Positions 7,775 through 17,517 are shown, counted from the stretch's first letter. The stretch is DNA of 64,000 bases from Pseudobdellovibrionaceae bacterium (GCA_020635085.1 JACKAL010000001.1:248001-312000), one strand, 5' to 3'. The notes: generated by a model not told the origin, from the sequence alone. Program-made: numbers and translations.

Positions 7775-8596
7775 TTAGAAATCCTGGATTTGGTCTACAA
7801 GCTCTGGCATGTCGATAAAAGGATTTCTCACTTTTTCGATTTCAAAGACCTTATTATTACGCTCGATTTCGTGTTGATCTACTGGATCTAACTTGTGCCA
7901 CTCGCGCAAGTAAGCTTCTTCGTTTTTGCTGAGTTTAGCTTGGTAGCGTGTGACGTAATAAAATGTCGCGCGTGCCATATCACCTTTAACAGAGGTGTGT
8001 GGTTCGAAAACTTGATCGTTTTCTTTGCTCAAGCCCAGGGCGGCATCTTGGCAGGCAACAGTTTTTGGTTTTGTCACGTCCCCATAAGGGAAGTTACCGC
8101 GAATAGCATTTACCTTACTGATCTCTGGATAGAGTATGTGGAGGTCTGCTTTCTGCGTGCCCTTCGGGAATTTATTGGTAAATAAACTTTGCGGCCATGC
8201 ATGTTCGACGTTGGCGATTTTTTCAGAAGGAATCTTCATGGGGCCAATGGCGTCTTTTTGTCCATTAAAATCGTCAATCGAGAGAAGCTCGCCACAATAA
8301 TAAGTTTCTAAATGATAGCCTGTTTGTGCATTTCCACTCAGGTGAAGGTAACCAAACAAGTACTCGCGTGCACTTTTATATGTAAGTGGTGTGTGTTTGT
8401 AGCATTGGGTATCACTACAAGATGGTAGAATGATATCAGCATTGCCATGCGGTTTATGATAGGAGTTGAGAATTGTAAACAAAGTGTCTTTTAGATCTTT
8501 CGAATGATCTATAGATGCATAATAAGCTTGAACATCTGTTGGAAGACTACTGCGATCGGCCCATGTCCACGGTAACAAAAAAACCAAAATCCACAT
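7775..8596 (-). CDS. Secreted endonuclease I (EndA/NucM family)
   Basis: I place the start at 8596, where a signal peptide MWILVFLLPWTWA begins behind a GGGGG-rich ribosome site; an upstream in-frame start at 8647 would put a charged segment before it. The mature enzyme carries the family active site, IANVEHAWPQSLF, and the second conserved block KADLHILYPEISKVNAIRGN, which together form the betabetaalpha-metal site that binds Mg2+ and cleaves DNA. Four cysteines near the N-terminus (CSDTQCYK, YYCGE and AC) could pair in disulfides. Extracellular or periplasmic, for nucleotide scavenging or degradation of prey or host DNA. Confidence 0.92.
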   Translation of the reverse strand: MWILVFLLPWTWADRSSLPTDVQAYYASIDHSKDLKDTLFTILNSYHKPHGNADIILPSCSDTQCYKHTPLTYKSAREYLFGYLHLSGNAQTGYHLETYYCGELLSIDDFNGQKDAIGPMKIPSEKIANVEHAWPQSLFTNKFPKGTQKADLHILYPEISKVNAIRGNFPYGDVTKPKTVACQDAALGLSKENDQVFEPHTSVKGDMARATFYYVTRYQAKLSKNEEAYLREWHKLDPVDQHEIERNNKVFEIEKVRNPFIDMPELVDQIQDF

Positions 8597-8717
8597 ACCC
8601 CGTACCCCCTTTTGATTTGCCTCAGTCGTACTTGACAGCTCAACCAATCACAACAGGAATTTTGGATATAATCAAACCTTTACAGAGAGCTGGTAAAGTA
8701 GGCGCTGGATAGGTCTA

Positions 8718-10082
8718 TTAGGACCATTTAAAACGCTTTTCAGCGAGAATACCCAAAAAATAGCTACATAATGCAGCAAAAACCGCAGTGAGAAAGGGGG
8801 CGGGTATTTTTGCATAAGACCCCAGTGGGTAGACTATGGCGCCTGTTAGAATACAAAAATTTGCCGCCCACAGGCCGCCCCACCGGCTCCATAGACCTAT
8901 AAGTGCAGCAACAAGGAGGCCTGCTGTACCAAAAGAGGAGGCGATTTCTACCAACGAATAAATACCCGAAGAGGAGATTGCAATCATATAAGAAATCAAG
9001 GCGGCCATAATTACTAAAAAACGGGCGAGGATAAGTTCTTCTTTCTTGGTGCGGTGTTTTAAGTATTTTACAAATACGTTCTGCGATGCCATTGCGGAAA
9101 CAGAAAGAAGAATACTATCGATGGTAGAGAGCAGAGCGGAGATGAGTGCTCCAACAAAAATAATATAAGTGGATTGGTGTAAATATTTTTGCGCAAGCTC
9201 GGGCAAAAACTGCTCCTGATCGGTGATGTGAGGTAAAAGTTCTGGCCCTATAAGTCCCAAAATAACAGGGATACTTCCGGCAAAGAGATACATCCCACAG
9301 GCCGCAAAGCTAGAGTTGCGTGCGACTTCAGGAGATTTGGCGGATAGCGTTCGTGAGATTAATTCCTGAGTAATGAGAGAGCCCAAAATAGGAATGGCCC
9401 AACGATCCATACGTTGCCAAGGGGATTCATGTATGGCGACAAAACTCAAGCGCTCAGGGGAAACATGAGTCCACCACTGTGCAAAAGAAAAATCCGAGGA
9501 GTACACAACGGTAACCAGGAGAACAATGAGCCCGGTGATGACTAAAAGTCCTTGAATAAAATCGGTAATCATATCTCCCAAAAGACCACCTAAAAATGTG
9601 TAAAACACAATAAAGATAGTACAGATGAGCATGGTGATATCGACAGGTAGTTCGGTGGAACTACTGATAATTTGACCAAAGGCACGGATCTGAGCTCCAC
9701 CCCAGATGAGAGAGCCAGGAATCAAGATTAAAACGGTGAGTTTTTCCGTAGACCAACCAAAACGGCGGGCGAACATGTCGCCAATGGTGATGTAGTTACC
9801 TTTCCACATAGGAACTGCGATAAAAAATCCCATAAATAGAAGGCACAGGCTGTAGCCGAAGGGATCGGCACGACTTCCCGAAAGACCGTGAGCGTAGACT
9901 GCACCTGCAGAGCCAATACAGGTTTCTGCACCGAACCATGTGGCGACAAGTGAAACGGAGACGAGTGGCAGGGAGAGTTGTTTGCCAGCCAAGAAAAAAT
10001 CAGTGGCATTTTTGACCTTTTTCGACACCCAATAACCAATAGCCATCTGTAGTAGAAGATATGCGCCGATAAAATAGATCAT
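8718..10082 (-). CDS. Sodium:solute symporter (SSS family)
   Basis: A 454-residue inner-membrane protein with about thirteen predicted helices. The N-terminal pattern GYWVSKKVKNATDFFLAGKQL, the GAETCIGSAGAVYAHG segment of helix 1/2, and the RTLSAKSPEVARNSS block are those of the SSSF family (PutP, PanF, SglT relatives). It would couple inward Na+ flow to uptake of a sugar, amino acid or vitamin; substrate cannot be told. It precedes the endonuclease gene on the same strand, 121 bp away, so they may not be one operon. Confidence 0.88.
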   Translation of the reverse strand: MIYFIGAYLLLQMAIGYWVSKKVKNATDFFLAGKQLSLPLVSVSLVATWFGAETCIGSAGAVYAHGLSGSRADPFGYSLCLLFMGFFIAVPMWKGNYITIGDMFARRFGWSTEKLTVLILIPGSLIWGGAQIRAFGQIISSSTELPVDITMLICTIFIVFYTFLGGLLGDMITDFIQGLLVITGLIVLLVTVVYSSDFSFAQWWTHVSPERLSFVAIHESPWQRMDRWAIPILGSLITQELISRTLSAKSPEVARNSSFAACGMYLFAGSIPVILGLIGPELLPHITDQEQFLPELAQKYLHQSTYIIFVGALISALLSTIDSILLSVSAMASQNVFVKYLKHRTKKEELILARFLVIMAALISYMIAISSSGIYSLVEIASSFGTAGLLVAALIGLWSRWGGLWAANFCILTGAIVYPLGSYAKIPAPFLTAVFAALCSYFLGILAEKRFKWS

Positions 10083-10156
10083 AGTTATTTGTAGATGAGA
10101 TGAGTGGTCATGACAAATTGTTTTTGGCTTCGTGAGGTAACTTTTGTAAAATAGAA

Positions 10157-11851
10157 ATGGTCATGGATCTTAAAGAGCTTGTTTCGCAATTTCCGCATCA
10201 GCCCGGTGTCTATATTATGAAGAATAAGGACACCAAAATTATTTATGTCGGAAAAGCCAAGGATTTGCGCAATCGTGTGCGCAGCTATTTCAATAAAAAC
10301 ATCGACAGTGTCAAGACGACCTTCTTGGTGCGTAACATTCAGCATATCGAATACATTATCACCAAAACCGAAGCTGAGGCCTTTTTATTAGAGGCAACAC
10401 TTATTAAGAAGCACCGGCCCCGCTACAATATTCGCCTAAAAGATGACAAGGCTTACCCCTACATTCGCTTAAGCAAGAAAGATGATTTTCCGCGTTTTTA
10501 TTTGGCGCGAAAAGTTAAACGCGATGGTGCGATTTACTACGGTCCCTACACCAGCGGGCAAGTGGTGCGTGATACGATTCAATTTCTCAATCAGGTGTAC
10601 AAAATCCGCGATTGTACCGATCATTTTTTTCGTGCACGTAAGCGCCCGTGTATGACCTACGATATCGGCCGTTGCACAGGGCCTTGTGTGGGCTTGATCT
10701 CGGTAGAGGATTACCAGGTTTCAATTAAAGGGGCACAAAACTTTTTTAAAAATAAAAATAAAAAGCTTCTCACCGATATGGAGCAGGAGATGGCCCTCCT
10801 TGCCGAGGACGAAAAGTTTGAGCTCGCCGCCCGCGTGCGCGACAGTCTCCATGCCATCCGCCGGGTTTTAGAAAAGCAATCAGTAATTAGCACCGATATT
10901 GATCTCGATCAGGATGTGTTTAGTTATTATGGTGATCAGCGTGGTACGTTGATCTGCTCGCTCCATGTGCGCCAAGGGGCGGTGATTGGTTCTAAGGGGC
11001 ATTTCTTTCCTCTGATTGATAGCTCTGCCCCCGAAGAGGATGTGCGCGATTGGCTGATGACGTTTTTAAATCAGTACTATGAGGACAATGTGGTGCCCGA
11101 TGAAATTCTTTTGCCGATCGACATTGGTCATGACTTAAGAAAACTTCTTACCGACGTATTAAAGTTGTATTCTGATAAGCCCGTCAAAATTGTTTTTCCC
11201 ACCGATTCCTTCGGGCAAAAACTTTTGGATATGGCTCAGGCAAACGCCGAAAAGAAATTCCAAAATCATGTGACCAAATCCCAAGAAAAACAAAATGCAC
11301 TTGTGATGATCCAGGAAAAGCTCAAGCTTCCCAAACTTCCGCGCCGTATTGAGTGTTATGACATTTCCAATTTTCAAGGACAGGAAACGGTGGCCTCACA
11401 AGTGGTGTTCGAAGATGGTGTACCCAACAAAGATCAATATCGACGCTACAAGATTCGTACGGTACAAGGGATTAATGATTTTGAATCCATGAAAGAAGTT
11501 CTGTTAAGACGCTTACAACACGAAGAGTGGGATGAGCCCGATTTAATTGTGGTTGACGGCGGGCGTGGACAGCTGAAGTTTGCCATGCGCGCCCTTGAAG
11601 CGCTCGGTAAAGAGCATATTCCGATTGTGGGACTTGCGAAAGAGCGCACGCGCTCCAGCTTTAAGGACGAAGAGGTGGAAAAAACCGTTGAACGTTTTTA
11701 TTTACCCAACCGCCAGAACCCAGTGGTTTTTTCCTCATCGACGGAGGCGTTTCGTATTTTAGTGTCCTTACGCGATGAGGCCCATCGCTTTGCGATCACT
11801 TACCATCGCTTACTGCGCGATAAAGATTTTTTTGCCACTACTGATGAATGA
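10157..11851 (+). CDS. uvrC: UvrC excinuclease subunit without the C-terminal HhH domain
   Basis: Nucleotide excision repair nuclease that makes the dual incision together with UvrB. Domains in order: GIY-YIG nuclease (about residues 13-95, GVYIMKN...IIYVGKAKDLRNRV), Cys-rich linker (CTDH...CMTY..GRCTGPC), UVR helix pair for UvrB (about 203-237), and the RNase H-like domain with the expected acids and His (YDISNFQG, INDFESM, VVDGGRGQ, RDEAHRFAI). The protein ends 15 residues or so after RDEAHRF, at 564 aa; E. coli UvrC is about 610 and continues into a helix-hairpin-helix pair needed for efficient 5' incision. No matching sequence appears in another frame after 11851, so it is a genuine short form or an old loss. 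Confidence 0.95.
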   Translation: MVMDLKELVSQFPHQPGVYIMKNKDTKIIYVGKAKDLRNRVRSYFNKNIDSVKTTFLVRNIQHIEYIITKTEAEAFLLEATLIKKHRPRYNIRLKDDKAYPYIRLSKKDDFPRFYLARKVKRDGAIYYGPYTSGQVVRDTIQFLNQVYKIRDCTDHFFRARKRPCMTYDIGRCTGPCVGLISVEDYQVSIKGAQNFFKNKNKKLLTDMEQEMALLAEDEKFELAARVRDSLHAIRRVLEKQSVISTDIDLDQDVFSYYGDQRGTLICSLHVRQGAVIGSKGHFFPLIDSSAPEEDVRDWLMTFLNQYYEDNVVPDEILLPIDIGHDLRKLLTDVLKLYSDKPVKIVFPTDSFGQKLLDMAQANAEKKFQNHVTKSQEKQNALVMIQEKLKLPKLPRRIECYDISNFQGQETVASQVVFEDGVPNKDQYRRYKIRTVQGINDFESMKEVLLRRLQHEEWDEPDLIVVDGGRGQLKFAMRALEALGKEHIPIVGLAKERTRSSFKDEEVEKTVERFYLPNRQNPVVFSSSTEAFRILVSLRDEAHRFAITYHRLLRDKDFFATTDE

Positions 11852-11907
11852 GAATAGATTTTATATTAGCAAGTCTAATACGCACGCCTCAGGATGGCTG
11901 GGGTACA

Positions 11908-12645
11908 CTAATTAAGATCCTCAGACGAATAGCCCCAGGAGTTTAAAATTTCCACTTCGTTTTCTTCGGAGAGAGTTTTTTTAAATTTCGCTCCTGATAC
12001 ACCTTTCACACGACGTTCACACTCGGGCCAGGTCGCATGGCGGGCCACTTGGCCATTCACCACGCTAATGTAGGAATAGGCCGCAGCTTTTTCTTGCTTG
12101 GGTTTCATAGGAGGAAGAGAGGTATCCTCCGGGATGTCGTAGGGGTTATGTTCGTATTTTAAAAGCGGCCCTTTATACAAAGAACAATATTGATTTTTAG
12201 AAAAACTCACTGCAATTTCATCACAACGTTCATTGCCGGGATTGCCTGTGTGCCCGCGAACATAGTTCCAAGAAATATTTTTTGCGCCACGGTCCTGTAC
12301 CAGGCGAAATAATTCTTTCCACTCATCGCTATTGGCGACGGGATCGCCTTCGGCATTTTTCCAACCACGTTTGAGCCAACCCCAAATCCACTGGGTAATC
12401 CCGCGGATCACATAGGTGGAATCTGTACATAGATAAACCTCTTCCGTGCGGGTGCGCACAAAATAAAGTGCCGAGATGGCAGCTGTCAGCTCCATTTTAT
12501 TATTAGTGGTGGGGCGCGCGCCATCACCTAATTCGTGCACGATCCCTTCTGGATAAGCAATGATGGCACCCCAACCGCCTGGACCTGGATTTCCTGAGCA
12601 GGCGCCATCGGTGTGAATCACAATTTTATCTTTAAAAAGGCTCAT
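11908..12645 (-). CDS. rnhA: Ribonuclease HI with C-terminal viroplasmin-like domain
   Basis: Degrades the RNA strand of RNA-DNA hybrids in the cytoplasm. The RNase HI domain (about residues 6-150) has all catalytic residues: D13 (HTDGACSGNPG), E52 (NNKMELTAA), D75 (CTDSTYVI), H132 and D142 (GHTGNPGNERCDEIA). About 35 linker residues then lead to a second domain from about 190 (ATWPECERRVKGVSGAKFKK), which matches the viroplasmin/hybrid-binding domain usually found N-terminal in RNase H1. The start codon overlaps the stop of the preceding S9 peptidase gene by one base (TAATG), implying translational coupling. Confidence 0.93.
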   Translation of the reverse strand: MSLFKDKIVIHTDGACSGNPGPGGWGAIIAYPEGIVHELGDGARPTTNNKMELTAAISALYFVRTRTEEVYLCTDSTYVIRGITQWIWGWLKRGWKNAEGDPVANSDEWKELFRLVQDRGAKNISWNYVRGHTGNPGNERCDEIAVSFSKNQYCSLYKGPLLKYEHNPYDIPEDTSLPPMKPKQEKAAAYSYISVVNGQVARHATWPECERRVKGVSGAKFKKTLSEENEVEILNSWGYSSEDLN

Positions 12646-14591
12646 TACTTTAAATACCTTTCGAAGAAGTCCACGGTATAACTATTCAGAAGAACAATGT
12701 TTGGTCTTTTGGAAACGCCATGGCCTTCGTCGGGAAAAATAATAAGTGAAGCATCTTTATTATTTTGTTGTACTGTTTCGTGAAACTGTACAGCTTCTCC
12801 AACCGGTACGCGCGGGTCTGTGGCACCATGGGCGATAAGAAGAGGTTTACGGACTTTATCGATATACGATACGGGCGACAGCTTTAACATAAACTCGCGG
12901 TCCGTTTTGGGTTCACCGTATTCGTTGGCACGAAGGGCACGTCGATAGGGCGCGGTGTTCTCTATAAACGTTATTAAGCTGCTCATGCCGACAATAGCAA
13001 AGCTTGCGTCGTAATCGTCGGCAAACATGGAGGCGCCCACAAGTGTGGAGTAACCCCCATAACTTCCACCAGTGATACCCACTTTTGGTACAACGCCATT
13101 ATAAGCCATGTTCTTTTTAACAAAACGGGCGGCATCACGAATATCAGTAATAACTTTTAAACGATTTGCACCATTATCAGCACGCAACCATTTTTTGCCA
13201 TAGCCATCGCTACCGCGAACATTCGGTTGGATATAAACAAAACCTCTATCTACATAAAGGTTAATAATAGGGTTAAAGCGCGGTTGGCTTTGCGACTCAG
13301 GCCCACCGTGGAAGTTGATGATCACTGGGCACGTTTTTGTTTTACAGGCTTGCGAACGCCATACAAACATCGGAATGGGTGTGCCGTCTTCCGCAGGATA
13401 GGTCATCAGTTCTGCTTTTACATAGCCAAGGGTATTGACCTCTGGAGTGGAGGAGTGAACCCACTCTGTAGATTTTCTGGTTTTGAGGTCGAACACATAG
13501 TTTTTGCGCGGAGAATTAAATAATTCTATAGCAAAAGTAATGTAGCGGCTGTTCGGAGAAAAAGAACCCCAATAGGCTTGCTCACTATTTTTAGGAGCAA
13601 GAATGGGAATTTCTTTTTTGTTGGATGTTTGCAGTAAATGAATATGGGCATAGCCATCTTTGTTGATGGTGTAGGCTAGGAAATGGCGATCGCGGGACAT
13701 GCTCATATCATCCACGTCGGCATTGTTTACCGAGATGTAGGGTGCCAGTTTATTATTTTTTAAAAGGTAGATCGCACGAAAATCATTTACTTTATTGGTG
13801 AGAACATAATACTCGTCAGATTTGGCGGAAAGAAGAACAGAAAAATCCTCGATTTCGTTTTGTCCAATAAGCGGTGTGGCCTCTTTAGTTTTTAAGTTTA
13901 AGAGGAAGTGTTCGTTGTGCATACTGCCATTGTGTTTGGATAAAATGGCGCGCTCACCGAGATGATCCGACAACGACCAAATTCCCGGTTTATCCCACAC
14001 TACGGAGCTCTTACCACTTGCGATATCATAATAATAAATAACATAAGAATCGGGAGAAAGATTGTTGCTTGTATAATAAAGTCCGCGAGAATCTTCAGAA
14101 AATCCTTGATACGAGGTTTGATATTTTGAGTTGTAGTAAACTGTTTTGAGCTCGCCACCGGCTGCCGACAATAAAAAGATACCGTAGTTTTCATCGCCTT
14201 TATTGTCGCGCGAAACCACCAACCATTTATTGTCGGGACTCATACCAACAAGATTGGAGCGATCTTCTCCGCCGGTAATTTGTGTCGGGAAAGAATTAGG
14301 GCCGTCGAGGCGCCAAATTTGATTAGAGCCGGTGACTGTCCAATTGACGAAAAGTTTTTTTCCATCACTGGTGATCACCCCCGCAGAGGGAGAGCGAATA
14401 TCCACCAATTTTTCGATTTGGTTTTTAATAGCGGATTTTGGCGTGGGGGGTGCATAACGTGCTAAGGTTTCAGGAGAAATACTTTGTAAACCATAACCAG
14501 AATAACTTTTACTTTTTGGGTTCGACGAGCAGCCGATAAGGAGTGCAAAAGTCGCTGCACTTAAATACGTTCTCAAAATAAATTTCTTCAT
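12645..14591 (-). CDS. S9 family peptidase (prolyl oligopeptidase type), lipoprotein
   Basis: 648 residues. The N-terminus MKKFILRTYLSAATFALLIGC is a lipoprotein signal with the Cys at position 21, so it is anchored in the envelope and faces the periplasm or outside. Residues 60-400 form the beta-propeller repeats (FSPNSRYITFA, SPDNKWLVVS and others) that sieve substrates. The C-terminal alpha/beta-hydrolase domain has the Ser nucleophile in GGSYGGYS, Asp in HGATDPRVP and His in DEGHGVSKR. Probably trims peptides. It starts with a GGGGGAAAG ribosome site and is followed by rnhA in a 1-nt overlap. Confidence 0.9.
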   Translation of the reverse strand: MKKFILRTYLSAATFALLIGCSSNPKSKSYSGYGLQSISPETLARYAPPTPKSAIKNQIEKLVDIRSPSAGVITSDGKKLFVNWTVTGSNQIWRLDGPNSFPTQITGGEDRSNLVGMSPDNKWLVVSRDNKGDENYGIFLLSAAGGELKTVYYNSKYQTSYQGFSEDSRGLYYTSNNLSPDSYVIYYYDIASGKSSVVWDKPGIWSLSDHLGERAILSKHNGSMHNEHFLLNLKTKEATPLIGQNEIEDFSVLLSAKSDEYYVLTNKVNDFRAIYLLKNNKLAPYISVNNADVDDMSMSRDRHFLAYTINKDGYAHIHLLQTSNKKEIPILAPKNSEQAYWGSFSPNSRYITFAIELFNSPRKNYVFDLKTRKSTEWVHSSTPEVNTLGYVKAELMTYPAEDGTPIPMFVWRSQACKTKTCPVIINFHGGPESQSQPRFNPIINLYVDRGFVYIQPNVRGSDGYGKKWLRADNGANRLKVITDIRDAARFVKKNMAYNGVVPKVGITGGSYGGYSTLVGASMFADDYDASFAIVGMSSLITFIENTAPYRRALRANEYGEPKTDREFMLKLSPVSYIDKVRKPLLIAHGATDPRVPVGEAVQFHETVQQNNKDASLIIFPDEGHGVSKRPNIVLLNSYTVDFFERYLK

Positions 14592-14667
14592 TCTTTCCCC
14601 CGTGTTGTTTATCTCATTAAAATCGAAATCCTACCTATAACATGATTCATAGATAGGTTCTAAGTTT

Positions 14668-15639
14668 TTAGGCATGTTCTTTTAAGATAATTTGAAGCGC
14701 ATCATCGAGCCAGCGGTGATAACCGAAGGCACTGAGACGATCTTTTCTTAATGGTCGACTCAAATACCCGATATGCCCACCTCGTTCTTCCATGTGCAGA
14801 TAAATGTGTTTGTTGTGCTGGGCATTAAGATAGGGCTGCCAGGGAATAAAGGGGTCGTCTTTTGCTGTGATAATCACCGTCGGTGTTTTGATATTTTTGA
14901 AATGATCAAAGGTTGAGCATTTTTGATAGTAATCACTAGCGCTCACAAAACCGGAGTAGGGTGCCGTATAGAGCTCATCGATGTTTCGCAGATAAGGGAA
15001 CGCACCCAATTTTTTATCAAATGTGATGCGTCCGCTTTTGGTCTTTGCGTTGATTTCTTTGCGTGTGTTCCACACAAAATGTAAATCATAGATACGATTA
15101 AAACCTTTGGTCAGTTGCTCCGAGCACGCATTCAGATCAATGGGGGCATTGACCGCAACGGCAAAATCAGGAAGGGCGGTACCTCTCAGCCCACAGAGCA
15201 AATTTAATAGAGCATTGGCGCCAAGGGAAAAGCCAATAGCAAGGATACGTTTTTTAGGAAACCTATTTCGATAATGTGCAATCACATCAGAAACATCATC
15301 ACCACGGCCAGAGTGGTAGGGGCTGTTGGCCAGGCCAAAACCCGCACCACAATCGCGATGATTGATCAGAACAGCGCTGTGCCCTAAGGAGCGAATAATA
15401 CGAGCTGTGCGTCCCATGTAGTTGGACTCGATGGAACCATTGAGTCCATGGAACAAAAGAACCAGGCTGCGACTATCGCCAGAAAATAAAGTGGTATGCA
15501 GATGGTCGCCATCACTGAGAGGCACAAGGTGAGTGGCACCCGTTTCGCTAAATGTTGGCGAGGGTAATAAATACCCAAGCAATGTTTGTAGATGCCCTGA
15601 ATCAGCCCAAGCTGGTGGTTCACATGGGGGAATATTCAT
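14668..15639 (-). CDS. YheT-like alpha/beta hydrolase
   Basis: The ATG at 15639 (MNIPPCEPPAW) is preferred over the TTG at 15657 because family members begin with a PPAW-like motif followed by GHLQTLL, as here. Catalytic elements: Ser in AIGFSLGANALLNLL, Asp in ITAKDDPFIP, His in ERGGHIGYL. COG0429 proteins are membrane-associated esterases or lipases of uncertain substrate. There is no strong signal peptide. It lies leftward, beside the S9 peptidase gene on the same strand but 76 bp away, so it is probably separately expressed. Confidence 0.88.
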   Translation of the reverse strand: MNIPPCEPPAWADSGHLQTLLGYLLPSPTFSETGATHLVPLSDGDHLHTTLFSGDSRSLVLLFHGLNGSIESNYMGRTARIIRSLGHSAVLINHRDCGAGFGLANSPYHSGRGDDVSDVIAHYRNRFPKKRILAIGFSLGANALLNLLCGLRGTALPDFAVAVNAPIDLNACSEQLTKGFNRIYDLHFVWNTRKEINAKTKSGRITFDKKLGAFPYLRNIDELYTAPYSGFVSASDYYQKCSTFDHFKNIKTPTVIITAKDDPFIPWQPYLNAQHNKHIYLHMEERGGHIGYLSRPLRKDRLSAFGYHRWLDDALQIILKEHA

Positions 15640-15731
15640 AGTACATAGGAGTATCAAGTCGTAAACAAAATGGCTAGTGCTCTTCTAATAAAGCACTGGA
15701 GCTAGGATATTTTATTTTTGGGGAGATAGAT

Positions 15732-16460
15732 ATGAGAAATAGCGTTGTTATTTTATGTTTAGTACTGATTTTTGGCTGTGCGCACAAAGAATCTATGGAG
15801 AATTCTCAAGAGCAAACGGCTCAGGAAAGTCAGGAGCATGGAGGGCAGCACCATGAGGGCGGCGAGCACCATGGCCACCATGGAGGACACCAGCATGGTT
15901 TTAAGGATGCAAAAAAATGGGCTAAAGCCTTTGATGATCCCTCTCGTGATCAGTGGCAAAAACCAGATGTGGTTTTAAAAAATTTACCGCTTCAAAAAAG
16001 TAAATGTATTGCAGATATTGGTGCAGGAACGGGTTATTTTTCTACGAAAATGGCGCATGCAGCTCCTAAAACTCACGTGTATGCTATCGATATTGAACAG
16101 GACATGGTGGACTATTTAAAAACACGCGGCGAGAAAGAAGGATTAAAAAATCACATTCCACTCAAAAGTGATGAAACGTTTCCCACTCTTCCTGAAAAGT
16201 GCGACCTTCTCTTAACAGTTGATACTTACCATCATTTATCGGATCGTATTTTGTATTTTAAAAATTTACGCAATCAACTCTCTCCAAAGGCAGAGGTGGC
16301 CATCGTCGACTTTACCAAAGAAAGCCCTATCGGCCCTAAAAAGGAACATCGTCTCGATAAGGAACTAGTGAAAAACGAAATGCAAACTGCCGGGTTTCGC
16401 TTGTCTCGCGAGGTCGCAGGACTTCCCCATCAGTACTTTTTGATTTTTTCGAAAAACTAG
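15732..16460 (+). CDS. Lipoprotein SAM-dependent methyltransferase with His-rich linker
   Basis: Start at 15732 follows a GGGGAGAT ribosome site. MRNSVVILCLVLIFGC carries a lipobox (IFGC), so lipidation at Cys16 and envelope location are predicted. Then comes a 40-residue linker with repeated Gly and His (GGEHHGHHGGHQHG), likely metal-binding. From about residue 75 a class I methyltransferase fold is clear: motif I ADIGAGTGYFSTKMA, the acidic DIEQDM at motif II and LTVDTYHHL at motif IV. A periplasmic methyltransferase is puzzling because SAM is cytoplasmic, though such lipoprotein forms occur in databases. The product may act on an unidentified small molecule. Confident on domains, not on role. 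Confidence 0.85.
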   Translation: MRNSVVILCLVLIFGCAHKESMENSQEQTAQESQEHGGQHHEGGEHHGHHGGHQHGFKDAKKWAKAFDDPSRDQWQKPDVVLKNLPLQKSKCIADIGAGTGYFSTKMAHAAPKTHVYAIDIEQDMVDYLKTRGEKEGLKNHIPLKSDETFPTLPEKCDLLLTVDTYHHLSDRILYFKNLRNQLSPKAEVAIVDFTKESPIGPKKEHRLDKELVKNEMQTAGFRLSREVAGLPHQYFLIFSKN

Positions 16461-16554
16461 ATCGGTTTATTCCAGGCAATCGAAGGGTCGTTTTTTAAAA
16501 GGAAGATTTTTCGCTACGGTGCTGTTTCTTGGATGGACTCTTATGAGATGGCAT

Positions 16555-17517
16555 CTAATAATTATTCAATGTCCAGGCTATGGATTCGAGGCGCTCCACC
16601 TCATCTGCCCAATAATTGTAGGTGGTAAAATCAGGAAATAATTTTGGAAACACAGGATCATCCCAGCGTCGTGCAATCCAAGCAGCATAGGAAAAAATGC
16701 GCAATCCGCGTAGAGCGGGGATTAAGAATAACTCGTTATCATCAAAGTCGCGTAGTTCTGAATAACCTGAGAGCAACTCGTTCATTTCTTCAGCGGATTC
16801 AGGGCCTGCCGAAGAGAGAAGCATCCAAAAATCTTGTACTGCGGGGCCGTTGATACAATCGTCGAAGTCGACAAAGAAATAATCACTGCCATCGTGGAGT
16901 AAATTACCCTTATGGCAGTCACCGTGGATACGAATAAAAGAATCGGGGTTGAGCTCGGAGATTAAAAAGTCCATGATCAACTCACAAGCCTCCTCGTAGC
17001 GGGACCACACCTCTGGTGCGACCCAACCATCAAGTTCTGCGAGACTGTCGAAAGGGATATAATTTTCAGCAGCCATAGTTTGCCGAAAAGAAAAACGTTT
17101 TTGTGCGCCGACATTATGAAACTGAGCAATACGTTTACCCACTGTACGCAATTCGCCAGGTAAAAATTCCTGGGGCATGCGGCCCTTCTTTTTTGGATAA
17201 AGAGAAAAGAAAATATTATCGCTTGTTTTATGAATATATCCATTGTCCTTTATGACGGGAACGGTGCGCACATCGGCTTGAAATAATTCTTCGACAAAGG
17301 TGTGTTCCTCTAGGAGAGTTTTTTCATTCCAACGGTGGGGTCGGTAGAATTTGCTGATAATATTTCCTGACGGTTCCAATTTAATATCAAAAACGCGATT
17401 TTCGTAGGAGTTCAATTGTAGTAGTTCCCCAGTAGGCCGATAACCTAAAATTTCCACGGACTGAAACACGTGTTCGGGAGAGAGTGAAAAAAAACTTTCT
17501 AAATGGGACGATTTCAT
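16555..17517 (-). CDS. srkA: SrkA-like stress response kinase (YihE family)
   Basis: A 320-residue cytoplasmic protein with the aminoglycoside-phosphotransferase-like fold. Key motifs: FDIKLEPSGNIISKFYRPHRW (ATP-binding lobe), FIRIHGDCHKGNLLHD (catalytic loop) and FVDFDDCINGPAVQDFWMLL (metal-binding DFD-equivalent). These match E. coli SrkA/YihE (about 328 aa), a Ser/Thr kinase protecting from stress-induced cell death. Gene is leftward; a perfect 12-bp palindrome lies in its upstream region. The symbol follows family resemblance. Confidence 0.88.
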   Translation of the reverse strand: MKSSHLESFFSLSPEHVFQSVEILGYRPTGELLQLNSYENRVFDIKLEPSGNIISKFYRPHRWNEKTLLEEHTFVEELFQADVRTVPVIKDNGYIHKTSDNIFFSLYPKKKGRMPQEFLPGELRTVGKRIAQFHNVGAQKRFSFRQTMAAENYIPFDSLAELDGWVAPEVWSRYEEACELIMDFLISELNPDSFIRIHGDCHKGNLLHDGSDYFFVDFDDCINGPAVQDFWMLLSSAGPESAEEMNELLSGYSELRDFDDNELFLIPALRGLRIFSYAAWIARRWDDPVFPKLFPDFTTYNYWADEVERLESIAWTLNNY

